DNA of 64,000 bases, from contig VZSF01006845.1 in the NCBI GenBank assembly GCA_013398295.1, forward strand, positions 129,912 through 193,911. Direction: 5' to 3'. Every line of letters begins with the position of its first letter. Positions within the stretch are counted from its first letter, which is position 1. This document shows, in pieces, positions 1 to 11,800 of the stretch. The position numbers and the translations under genes were made by a program. Below the pieces are notes generated by a model. The model saw only the letters and a program-made list of their open reading frames with translations, had not been told where the DNA came from and ran no database searches. This DNA comes from Chionis minor (Eukaryota; Chordata; Aves; Charadriiformes; Chionididae).

Positions 1-1347
1 ATGACACAAAAGAGAGGGGTAATAACACAGTGCAAAACCAGCCACTCTAATAAGTGTTTTTCCACTGCATAAAATACACAATCATTATATTGATCCTTCT
101 GCTTTAATTCCAATGAGTGAGAAAAGGCACTAATTGCTTTCCTAAATTGGGGCCAAAACAGTGCACTTGTCATTTGGACAAGCAAGATGCTCTCTGGGCT
201 TCAAATGTGCCATAAACCCACAGAACAAACCCCATCCGCGCAGCGCAAGCAAGCCCATCTTCTTTATGGGAGCAAAGCTATCGCTCCGCACAACGGGAAG
301 GGCTGCATAATAAACCTGTCACATTGTGTAATATGCTGGAAAGGATTGCGCACTTCGTGGCATGGTAAATTGTAGAGTTCACATTGCATAGCTTTAAAAT
401 AAAAATGAAAACAAGGATAAAAGATATTTCCCTCTATTGTTTCTATTTTATATACAAACTGTATGGCAGAAATACGTGTGTGTTTGGCATCGGGGCTGAG
501 TTCTCTGTTCCCGCAGCTTGGTCCCAGCCTGATCCTTATTTTAATGTAAATAAATGAGGCATCAGTTTTATCTCCCTCTCTCTAAGCAGTAACAATAAAC
601 CAGAGAAATCACCACTTCATTTCCAACATCTCGTGCAGAGCTGGAAGACTGAGCAAGGACAACCCTGTGGGTCCGCAGGTCCACCAACACCACCAAGGAT
701 AGATTGAAAAAGAAAGAAAAGAGGAGAAGAGAGGACATGTTGCCCGACCAAAAAGAAATGGCAAGGGCCTGAGTCTCAGGTGCCCCTTCTCTTGGAAGGG
801 CAAAGCTGGGAAGTGCACCGGGAGGGGGGCTGGACGTCTGCACGACAAGTCATGGAAAGCACCTCTGAATGCCAAAGTGCTTTCCAGCTCAGTCTTGAAA
901 CCCATGTTCTCTTGATCCGTTTACTGAAATTAGATTATGAACCATAAAGGGTTTACCCAGAGGTTTGATATAGGACTAATATTTTTTTAATAGTAATTAA
1001 CATTTGATTTACAGTGTTCCAGGGAACATTTCCCAAGTACCTTGAAATAAAAAGTGTACAACTGACTCTAATTGGGGCCATGTTACAGTCACGCAGACAT
1101 GATGACTTGCATCAGAGCAAAATCTGACAGGACAGCATGTGATCAAAGGTAACACATATAGGATCACCGATGGCCCTGGAGCAACAGCTAGGCTGTAAAA
1201 TCACTCATGGGGCTCCACGGCCACCGAGGGTAGCAAGAATAGTTCAAGAGGCTTATAAACAACAACAGGCACAGGGCCCAGCAGCAGTCAGACCTTCACT
1301 CCCAGGGAGTCACGGTGTCTGTGACACCCCAGGCTTGCGTCTATCTC

Positions 1348-1370
1348 TTTTTTTAAAAAAAAAAAAAAAA
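1348..1370 (+). repeat. T7A16 homopolymer junction
   Basis: A T run passes directly into an A run. No target-site duplication or retroposed body was recognised beside it. Confidence 0.8.
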
Positions 1371-2745
1371 GTTAAAAGGTTAAAAAAATTATAACAGTTA
1401 CAGACGTAAACACTTCTTTTCTGTGACGTTGATGGGGGAGCATTAGTACGTGCTGGAGGGTTCCATGAATACCCCTGGACTGATGTCAGAGATGGTGGCA
1501 GCACCCACTGACGGGAATGTGCTGTGGTGGAGGCACTGGGCAGCACACGATATTCCTCCAAAACAGCCGTAGCTGCGAGGTCACTGGACTGCTCCGGGCT
1601 GCAGACTCCCTGGAGCTTGACCTCCCATGCGCGTGCACCTGGGGCAGAGCCACGCTCACGCTGCCATCTTCCCCATCGTGGTGACACGGATCGCATCGAT
1701 TTGGCCACCCATTTCTATAAACATTAAAGCCTTCTCTACTTCCCACACTCAGCTGAATCTGGCCAACGTGTTCAAAGGTTATACGATAAGAACTCTCCAA
1801 AAAGACAAAGCATAATTACATAAGGCTTGTTTCCTTTGGAAAGCCGGGCAGGCTCCCAAATGGGAGTGAATAACTTCCACAGGGACTTAACAATCTTACT
1901 CAGTCTCTCCTGGAGCAGACTTGTCCAGTCATCCTACATGGAGGGTTTCTTTCAGCAGCAGGAGAACGTCCTACACATCAGTAAGCCACTGCTCCAAGAC
2001 AAAGCTTGTACAGCAGCAGGAGAGGAGACAGCATGGAAGGCCACCCAGCTGCTCCCACCACCCAGGGCCTGGAGCTCACAGGTGGAGGTGCACAGGCTTG
2101 ATAAAGCCCAAAGGTCTTAATGGAGATGGCAAGGTGTCTGCAGGGCTGAGCATGACGGAGACAGAGAGCTGTCTCATGGGAACCCCCAGCACCCGAGCAC
2201 GCAGGCCAGCCCCACTCCCACCACGGAGCTGCCTCCCTTCGGCTGCTGGGACCCCACCATCGAAGTGCAGAACCAGCGTGGGGCCATCCCACGTTTTGGA
2301 GAGTATGGTGATTAGCTGTGCTGAGGGAATGCAGCTTTCCTGAGAGAGAGCATCTGCAAGAAGGTGTTTTTCCGACAGAGCTACACTGCTTGGGAATCAG
2401 ACCTCCCTTCAAGGCTTACAGTGAGTAAGGCTTACCCAAGGTATCTAGTCATTTCCCCTCATACCAAATATATCTGCGAATTTAAAAAAAAACAGAACAA
2501 AATGCCAGAGATGAAAAGAATTCAAGACACTTGGATGCCTTTGGAAAGAGTGTCAAGAGCATCCTGCAACGTTTCATTTTATTGCAAATGCCATGAAAAA
2601 TCTTGTCACTTTGACAGACCAATATCTAAGGTCCTGAGCTAGAATAGCCACAATCCCCATGTGACACAGAAGGAATCAGTGATTCGACATTTTACTACTA
2701 GTTTGGATTTTTTTAACAGTCTCATCCATCATCACGTGCGGGAGT

Positions 2746-2764
2746 AAAAAAAAAAAAAAAAAAA
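2746..2764 (+). repeat. A19 homopolymer
   Basis: This is a plain A run in the incomplete intron 7. It could be the tail of an old retroposed element, but none is recognisable upstream. Confidence 0.85.
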
Positions 2765-4420
2765 GATTCCACCTTAACCATCTAACCATCTCCAAAAGTG
2801 CAGAGACGTCTGGACTAATTCTCTAAACAGCCCTGGACTCCAACACCGAGAAAAGGTCCCCAGAAAATAACTGTATATGGCAGAACTCGTAATATTTATC
2901 TGGAAAAGGAGAATATTTTGGAGCTATTTTGCTTTACCTGCTACCTGAAGCTGGTACAGTTAAATGGCATTTCACTGCCATGGTAAAATCACTTCATGTG
3001 CAGGAGGGAGCACAGCAGCACACACTGAGCCAGTGGGACATGGAGCCATCAATTCCTCCCTGCTCCTTCCCAGGGCAGTCGGGGTGACACAGTGGCCTTC
3101 AGAGGGGACAGTGTCTCGCTGGTGACCACCAGGTGGCAATCACGACACAGAAACGCACCCCCCTCCCCAAGTGGACCTCTAGGGACCGTCAGGTTGCCCC
3201 TGTGCAGGTGACCACCCTGGCTGGCCGGTGCTGCCGCCAGACTCTTGGCCAGGGCATTCCACTGCTGCAGCCACACGTGGTCACTGTGAAGACCAGACTA
3301 TGCCATTAACTGTGCTTGGAAACCTGGCGCCGAACTTCCCAAGGGAAAAGAAAAGCTGAGGAAGATGCAGGAGCAGCCTGGGGGAGTTCAGCTGCAGGAT
3401 GGAGAGTACCTGGAAACACCTAAGGCATCCAGAGAAATGATGGCAACTATGGAGGGAGTTTCCCTTGTCATACTTCCAGCAGACAGTGCAGAGTGATGAC
3501 TTACAGGCCGTGTAGTCCAAACACCTTCAAAAACCACGGTGGTGCTGCCAAAGGGGTACCATGAAGTCTGTGGGCAAAACTAAGGGGTGCACAAGAAAGT
3601 TCAAAAAACCAAGCACGCAATGAGCTGCAGAACAGCTGCTCTCCTCTCCTTCAGGTGGGCCACAACCAGCAACATGGCTTATAAAAAAGTTTATAAACCA
3701 GCACAAAAGCCAAGAGGAACTTTTGGGACCTTCCAGAGGTTTCCTTGTCTTCCAGTGTTTAAACAAGTATGTACTTAGAATTAAAAACAAAATGGGTCAC
3801 CATGGTTCTATGCTCCCATCTCCACAAGGCACTTAGTGAAGTGCAGCAAAGTCTCAGAGGAAATGGCCATGTATAAAGACAATCATGGACGTTTTCTTTC
3901 CTGACAACACCCTTTACATCTTGGAAACTACCAAAATAGCCAGATGAGAATATACAATGTTGTCAGAAGCATAGATTAAAGACATACACATTAGCCAATG
4001 AACAAAGACATCAGCCCATCCTGCTAATTTCCCCCTAATTTTTGTCTGCTGCAAAGGGGGGTTGTTCATGACAAGACGCCAAGCAGTACAACCACCCTCC
4101 AGTCTTTTCTCTATTGGAGTCAAAGAAGACAAAGAAAATCTCTGCCAATAAGAAATTCAGTCACAGTGAAGTTCACAGCACAGCCAGCCCCTAGTTAAGT
4201 GGGGCTCAAAGGGAGGCCACTTCAGTTCATGCACTGCAGTTTAACTGGGAAATACTGAGTGACTTAATGGCTTATGTGGCTCTCAAGGAGTACACGTGAA
4301 ACTTGTTATTACTAGGCCCACGAAGCAGCCACAACTGATAACAAACTTAAACTCAGGGAAACAGGGACTTCAGTTTAGTTTACTTTCAGTTCTAGGGCTG
4401 ATAAAGCTGTGTCAACATGC

Positions 4421-4444
4421 TTTTTTTTTTTTTTAAAAAAAAAA
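4421..4444 (+). repeat. T14A10 homopolymer junction
   Basis: Fourteen T are followed by ten A, which makes a self-complementary palindrome. It is of the same type as 1348-1370. Confidence 0.85.
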
Positions 4445-5577
4445 CAGTTTTATGCAAGTTTTAAGCTTTACCAGGACTTTGACCTAAAGACTCCAAAAAC
4501 CATGGTGCTGACACTGTACATCAGCTGTGCTACCCCATCGGAACAGCTTTGCAAGGGGAAAAATTGGGCTCTGTGGCAAACTCCCACTACCGGACATGCT
4601 CCAGATTACAACCAGATCCCCATCACCTGTAAAATCTGACCACAGCATTGCCATAGGTCAGAGTTACCTACTCTGGATCACCAACCAAACCAGAACTATT
4701 CAGTTTTTTTCTCAAGGTAACCGAATAGATTTATCACCATTTATCCACCATTTCTTATTGAGACCCACTCAATAGGCCACTCCAGGTGGGAGCTTGGCAC
4801 ACTGCAGCTGTTCCCAAGAAAAGACTGAAAATGCTGAAAACTACAGAGTCTTCCTCAAGGAGAGGCAAAATGAACTTGCAATCTGAATCCAGGCCAGCAT
4901 AAGTCATTTGTGTAGCCCTGGCTTAAAATCTCCTTCTTCAAGGCAGTGCCTGCAATTTGAACTCTGGACAGCTATGGCTTTACAGTGCCTCCTGAAACGC
5001 ACGGCGTGCAACACCCTTCTCATCTGCTTCAGGAGTAAACAAATCTTCTCTTGATTTTAGTATCCTTCCACAAAGCAATGCAAATTTAAAACCACAAAAA
5101 TCTATGACTTCTTTCTAATTCTTATCAGTAAAGGCTTCAAAACAAAAGACGAGCCTCACAGCTACTGATCTTCTTCCCCTGGCAGAAGTGAAATGCCTAC
5201 ACGCTGTGTACTACTCTTACACAGCAGGAGGCAAGACTGAAAGGCTGCCAGCACCCCACGGTGCTTGTGCTGGTCAGACTAAGTAAGTACCTGTGTGTGT
5301 TCCTTCTAGACTGCAAACTCTTCTGAGCAAAGACGGTACGCTCATTAATGCTGTGATGTGCACGCACCAAAAGAAACTAACGTTATGTAGCCATGAGATT
5401 AACTAGAGATGAGCTATCCTTAGCCTCATCACGGTTTATCCACCAAATACCAGACAAGTAACAAGACAAGTACGTTGTTAAGAGATTCCTGTCTCTAATG
5501 CATGTATCAAACTACGTGAAACCAAGAACTCCAACTAGAAATCCAAGTCAACCCTACTTCCAATGGCAGCCGCATAC

Positions 5578-5825
5578 CCTGTTGCAAAGTTGCTGTCTTC
5601 TTTCCAGTCCACTATGCGACAGATGAAGAGTATGTTTGAATAGTCCTCAGGCCTGGTCACAAAGTCTGGAGGGCAATCAGCCAAGGACACGTAGACTCTG
5701 GGCACTCTGTGGTCCACAGGTGAGAACATGGCACACCTCCTGAAGAGTTCACTGTTCTTGTCTGCCAGAAGCTTGATGAAGCCTGTAGCTGCTCGGGAAT
5801 GCTTCTTTTCCAAAATATAGACCAC
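5578..5825 (-). CDS. DIS3L2: DIS3L2 coding exon 7 (CSD2, first part)
   Basis: The exon is 248 bases long: 82 codons (residues 232-313) plus two bases of codon 314. It opens [20 protein letters not shown]. The blocks [35 protein letters not shown] and [11 protein letters not shown] follow in the order of human DIS3L2. This is the second cold-shock domain, which with CSD1 and S1 guides RNA into the RNB channel. I place the donor at GCAACAGG|gtatgc (position 5578), because the frame beyond it soon reaches a stop and loses homology. The next exon should restore the phase by one base. This is the longest and best conserved coding segment in the window. Confidence 0.97.
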
Positions 5826-8800
5826 CTGGAAGAGGCAAAGGTTTCTACAGTTAATACCTTCAGAGAAATTTATTTGCTTGAACTGAATAGGGATACACAC
5901 AGGCTTAGCAGGGTATCTAGAAAAATGACAAGACCTATATCATGTTTTCCCTGCGTGTGTATATGCGTGTGTGCATTTTTTAACAGAGTACCTATTTACA
6001 ATGTATTTTCCTCGCCATCTTGCTCATGGTTATAGAAGAGCTAAGTGCCTTCCAAGTGCTAGCTCTCTGCAGCAATTTTCTTGATTACAGAACAAAACCA
6101 GACAAGAAGCAGATGCTTCCAAATGCAGGGAATTAGCCACAACATACAAGCAACTCCTGTAAAATCTTTCATTTGTATCCTCGGCCTGTGATTTCAACAT
6201 TCAGTGCAGAACAGGCCAGTCCAAAAACGGTGCCGCTGGCGGATCCAACACTAACCACAGGAAAGGATGTGCTGTGGGGAATTTGGCAGTTCTCTCCTCC
6301 TCTCTGTGCTTTCTGAAGTTAAGGGTTATTTTACCTTTATACAAGATGGCTTTGAAAAGAACAATAAATTACAATATCGCTAAATAATTGTTCCAGAGAG
6401 GTGTTCATCCAGGCTATATTTTTGTAGACCATAATAAATCACTGGATAACAGAAATATTATAGCCGATTTCCTAAGCTTACACAGACGAGTCCTTCCAGA
6501 AGGTTTCAGGAGCTGCACCTCTGTGCGATTCTGAGCACTGGAATTGCCACGCTGGATGAGACCAGAGGGCAGCCCAGCCCAGAAGAGGGACCAGAATCAG
6601 AGGCTGCAAGGGAAAGCAGAAGACGTGGAAGAGTCCTGACCCAGCCTGACCCAGTAGACCTTTTTTGGTCTCTTAACATTCAGAGATTGACTCAAATCTT
6701 AAACCAACAGCCTTTCCAAAGTCTGTAAGAATTAATTCTGACAACTTTGGATATCCTGACATTCATATTAGTATCCAATCTTTTTTCTGAATCTTGCTAA
6801 GTAATTTTGCATAACAAACAAAGGGAATTTAAACTAGGATAATTGGTAAAAATAACAAGACACTTGATTTTTATCAGATTGGACAATTATTCTCTTTGAA
6901 ACGGGGAATGAGATTCAAAGATCAACAAACAGAGACTACAAGGAGGCCAGGGCTGGTCTCCTTCAGCCTTCAGGAGCGCACACGTGCTCACTCGTCGTTC
7001 TCCATGGAGTTACCTTGGCTGTCCTTTGAAGAAACTTCTCTGGGAGGAGCCTGAGATCATTCACCTTGGGTCCATCCTCTTGCTTTGCTCTGTGCACACT
7101 GCAGATCCCAACAGCCTTCACTGCAGCAAACAACACAGACACAACAGTTACTCTAGCACATTTCTGTCACGAAGTCGTGTTGGGCTTTTGCTGGTGTGTG
7201 TAGTAGATTTATTTGAAAGGAAAAAGTTCTCTTAAATGTTAGAATAGCGAAGCATGAAGCAATTATTATTTCTCCAGACTACCAGAGAGAGAAGATGTAT
7301 GTTCACTTACCATGCAGATCTGCTGAAAACCAACAAGAATCAAAATAAATCCAAACTTTACAGGTGCAACTATACCAGCCATAATAAACAAAATGGTGGA
7401 AAACGTGTTCAGTTTACTAAATACTAAGACCTACATTAATTTCCTGGCATTCGTTAGTTGGAACCATTAACATTATATAAATAGCCTGTTAAGTACATAC
7501 ATTCATTTAATATTTAATTTCCTTTTAAAACGTTTTGCAAGGTTATAAAATGCATGTTTATCTTTGAAACCATATCTGCTAAGCTGACCCTCTTTGGCTG
7601 TGTACCAGGATTATGAAAAAGTCTTATGAAAGTAATCACTATATATGACAAACAGCCCCCTCCCCCTGAAATCTCTTCTCCAAGAATATTTAAATCATCA
7701 TTAATTTCTAGTTTGCCATTTTCAAATATTCGAGTTTCTGAATTTGAAAGTATCTGCTATAGGTGCCTGGCACACCAAATGCATTTAGTGCTTACAAACA
7801 TCCGAAGCGGTATTTGCCATGGAGAAGGCTGGGACTTGAGCTGCATCCCTGCTGAGAGCTCATGGTTACTCGTCTGACGCCGTTTTTCGGATGGAAACAC
7901 GCTCTTCTCCAGAGGGCTCGTGGAGGATGGATGCCTTTTTGCACTTGGATGGCAATCACATCCATCCCAAGCACATGTGCTAAAATCAAGCCCTGAGTGT
8001 TCAAAAGAAATTTTGCCTTCTTAAAGAGAGACCGTGGCATCAACTGCAAGTTTCAAGGGACGTAGCTGTCACTGTCTCCTTTAGAAGAGATGAGATAAAG
8101 CAACGTTTCACTGAAGACTGTGCTCCAGCAGGCCACCGGTGCTCACGCACGCCAGAAAGCCTCAAGGAGAACAGCGGTGACACACAGACCCTGGCTCCCA
8201 GATGACACCCATCTGTCCCGCAGGGACCCTCGGTGAAGGCTGCTGGTGACATGACGGATGAACGTGGGGGCCAGGCTGCGGGAGGGGAGGCTGCAGCTGC
8301 TGGCAGCGCTGAGCAGTGCCGGGGCGCCGGGGGCTGGCGCTCGGAGGGGAGCCGGGGTGGCAGCAGCTTGCCCCGAGGGGAACGGCTGTGCACCACTATC
8401 ACGAGGGCACGTTCACAGATGGTCCTGCCACCGAGGATGGCCAGGGTTGCCTTCGGGCAATGTTACCCTAGCAGTCTTTTGACAATGACAGCTATCGCTC
8501 TAATGACAAACTCTGGTTCTCATATGCCACTAATTATCTCCAGCTTTGCCTTCTGATAGAAAGCTCTTCAGACTTTGCCTCTCCCCAGAGATCATCTTCT
8601 TCAGAAGAATCTAAGTGACGTTAATTTTATTTTATCTTTACTGACTTGCTAGCAAGGCCAAGAGGAGAACAGACAGCTGCTCAGGGGTTTAAATAAAAAC
8701 CTACTTTCCTTAAAAAAAGGAGCAGTAGTAGCAGCAAACCCCTTTCTCTTTTACTTCTCCTACTGAAATGAACTCAGATGTGCCACAAGCGGGGTTACTA

Positions 8801-11800
8801 AGGGATAAAAGCACCCAGAGTTTCAGGGAGACAAACAAGTTGAGGAAAAAAAAACTGCTTCGAAAATTATAAACCGTTTAAAAAGTGGGGACACCCAAGT
8901 TACACACCTCATTTGCCTACCTCCTCTAAGACCTCTGCCAGTTGAAGGTCATATGAAGCAATTAGTTAGTAAAGAATAAAAGCAAGGAGCCGTTTTGTTG
9001 TCTTAAAAATTTTCAAGCCATCAGTTTATAGTCATGAGTTTATGGTGTGCCAACCATAAAGACAGCTAGGACAAAGAACAGGATGATCCAGGACAAAGAA
9101 ACACTGGCAGGGACAGAAGGCAAGGGGAGGTTGGTAGCCTTCCAAAGGCCATGAGCTCAGGCACGCCTGCCACAAGCCCAGGACTTTACTGAAGTGAACT
9201 CTCTCCCACTGAACGGCACATGCTGGTTGGAAGAGAAACCAGATCTAAACGTGTCTGGGAAAAAACCGAGACCTGCATGTAGTGTTTTCCCAGCGTAGCA
9301 GAACGACAGCAGTGACTCAAGGTCCAGAAGGCAAGAATGAGAAAAGCACGAGGAGTCTCACAAGGCACATGCCCTTATTAGCACTGCCTTCTTTCCACTT
9401 CTCCTTCCAGCTCCTATTTCTCCAAAATGTCGCTTGTGCTTTTTCACGGAAGCAGCTTTCCCTGTTAGAAAAGGAGCCAGCAGTGGTGTCCTTGGGAGGT
9501 ATCACATACGTGCATGCAAAGGCACAGAAGTACCAGGAGAGAGCCCTCACAGGGAGCACAGCAAATGGGTCACCACAGTGTCCTTTGCCTAGGACAAAGA
9601 ACAGGCAGGGCTGGGGCATCGCCTCCCATCCTGCTGAAGCTGCGCCCCATGCGAACTCAGTACAGGTACTAGAAAGCCTCTAAATTCTCATTCTGGCATA
9701 TGGTAGAACCTGGCTTTTCCCTTCACAGCCAACATCAGCAAGGGGCCTTTGGCTGGCTGGAGAGTACCTTCTTCCTCTGGGGTCTCCCAAATTTCAGTAT
9801 CCCTCCCAAAAAATCCTGGGAATATTGGAGACTCCAGCAGACAGAGGCTGGGATCTACAATTACACCATCAACAGAAAGAAAGAAGTAAATCCCAGCCAT
9901 CTACTTATTCATACCCATCATTCTTAATCAACTTCAGTATCTAAAAGGTCATCATGTACATTTACTAATGGGCAGCACTACTGAAACAAGGGATGGGGAA
10001 GAAGACACATGAGGAAATCTGCACTCTTGGGGCCAAGAGATGTGGACTTCTCTATAGCTTCCTTTTGAAGTCAAAATTCTGTCGGTACCAGGGCGGTAGC
10101 TAGTGCCTGGAGATCTACAATGGCGCAGCACCAGCAGTGAGGGTTCCCTGTGCCAAACCCCTCTGCTCAGAAAGGAGGACTACCCAGATCCAATGTCCAG
10201 CTGGCTTAGTTGTGAAATTACTGCACAGAGACCTCAGTCTCAACTGAAGCGTCGAGAAAGAGGGAAGCTGCCACACGAGTCTGGTACTTGTGTCCTCTAA
10301 ATACACTTCTGACAGTCCCTGCCTTTCGGTGCACTTCCCCCTTCCCTCCAGAGAAGCTGGAACTCAGTGGGTGGGCGGGTGGAGAGGAGAGGTATGGGGG
10401 CCCCACTGGAGATGGGTGGTCTAGAAGATCTGAGCTGGGAGACACAAACATCTCCCACAACAGGGCAGAGCCACGGAGGCAATCCTAAAGGAGAGTTAAC
10501 TTGTGAGAGGAGCAGGATTTTGAGCAGGGGAGGTGGGAAGAAACTCTTTGCATTATGCCAAAGTAAAAATGAATTATTCTGACCCCTTTACTGCAGTGGT
10601 TATCCAATGACCATTCAATATTTCCACCCTGGGCAAAGACATGTTTTCTGAGAAAGATTTACTATGTTAGCTTGGGCAATACTTCATAAGCTTATCTTAC
10701 AGTGAAAACACACTTCAGCAACTAGGATCCAGTGAAACTGCATTATAATCTCCGTGTTTTCCTTTCAGCGATTATCTGACAAACCAAAACTGTAATAGTC
10801 TTACTTTAAAAAAAATTAGGCACTAGATACAAAAAGCAACTCAAATTAGTTATGTTATTACCAACAAAGTAGATCCAGGACACTTGGAATTTGCCTCCCT
10901 CTGTAAGAGATCAGTTTAGGCAGCTTCAATACACACTTAGATTTGCCTGACAGGCATTCCTAGGTCAATTTTTCTTTTCTAAAGGCCCCCAAATTTCCCT
11001 TTACAATTAAATTACCGTGACATTACAAGGTGGCCAAAGTGGACCAAAAGTCATCAGACTAGAATTCTGATTACTTGTGACAGATCCAAAATTATTTTCA
11101 CTAGGTTTGCATTGGTCACTGTGGAAATTTGCAATTCTGTCCAAAAAGAATACAATTAAAGATGCAATATCCACTTGCAAATGAAAATATATCGCAGTTT
11201 CAGATCTCAAAAACAACTCACTGGAAAAAAAAAATGTCCCTTCCTGGATGGAAAGAAACAAGTTTAAAAAAAATAGTTCATGTTTGCTACTTCAGCTAGG
11301 AAAAAAAAAATCTACTTGAGCAGTTTTTTGGCTTGCTCTACATGGACGTATCTAAGAATCCCCTCTGAAGGCATTATCGATATGAAGGTTTTAAAAAAGA
11401 AAATACTGCTCTTCAGCTTAGTGCTCAGATACCTGCACATCTATAAACCCTTCAGCTGCAGTAAGTAATAGACTTTCTAACTAAGTAACACCACTTAGGT
11501 TCTCTGATGTCTGCTTCAATAAGCAGTTTTCAGTATATTACATTTTAGTACCAAATACATAAGGAAAGTAGTGTAAAACAAACCAATTTATTATAAAAAT
11601 TTCAAGGATTGCGTGTCGCACTCAAAAAGGATGTGTTTTTGGAAGTTCTGTCTGTATCAACGCGAGAGACGTGGAAATGAAAACTGCCTTCAACCAAAAG
11701 GCAATACATTCAAATGCATGCACAGATTTGTCCTGGATTACCCTACTGTCCTACAATCTTCATGTTTACGGACAAGGAGAAGGAAACATACTGCTGTTTA

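Larger units (their letters stand above)
1..5577 (-). other. DIS3L2: DIS3L2 intron 7, incomplete (5' part)
   Basis: I looked here on the minus strand for the next expected segments: the short linker, the conserved LPWTIPPEEF-like segment and the FTIDP.TARDLDDA motif that starts the RNB domain. None is visible. They must lie beyond the window. The interval contains a T7A16 tract (1348-1370), an A19 run (2746-2764) and a T14A10 run (4421-4444). The open frames on both strands around 1500-2400 and 3050-3790 show no domain or splice support. Confidence 0.75.

Noticed and set aside
1486..2412. Several overlapping open frames of about 100-144 codons on both strands
   Set aside because: No recognisable domain and no splice support. 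In six frames of 64 kb, a few frames of 150 codons are expected by chance at the usual stop-codon frequency.
1..5577. Exons for the DIS3L2 RNB catalytic domain
   Set aside because: No minus-strand match to the conserved FTIDP/DLDDA region or the segment before it was found, so these exons are presumed to lie outside the window.
9066..9605. An exact 17-base match (ctaggacaaagaacagg) between 9066-9082 and 9589-9605
   Set aside because: The flanks do not align, and one such match in 64 kb of biased sequence is not surprising.
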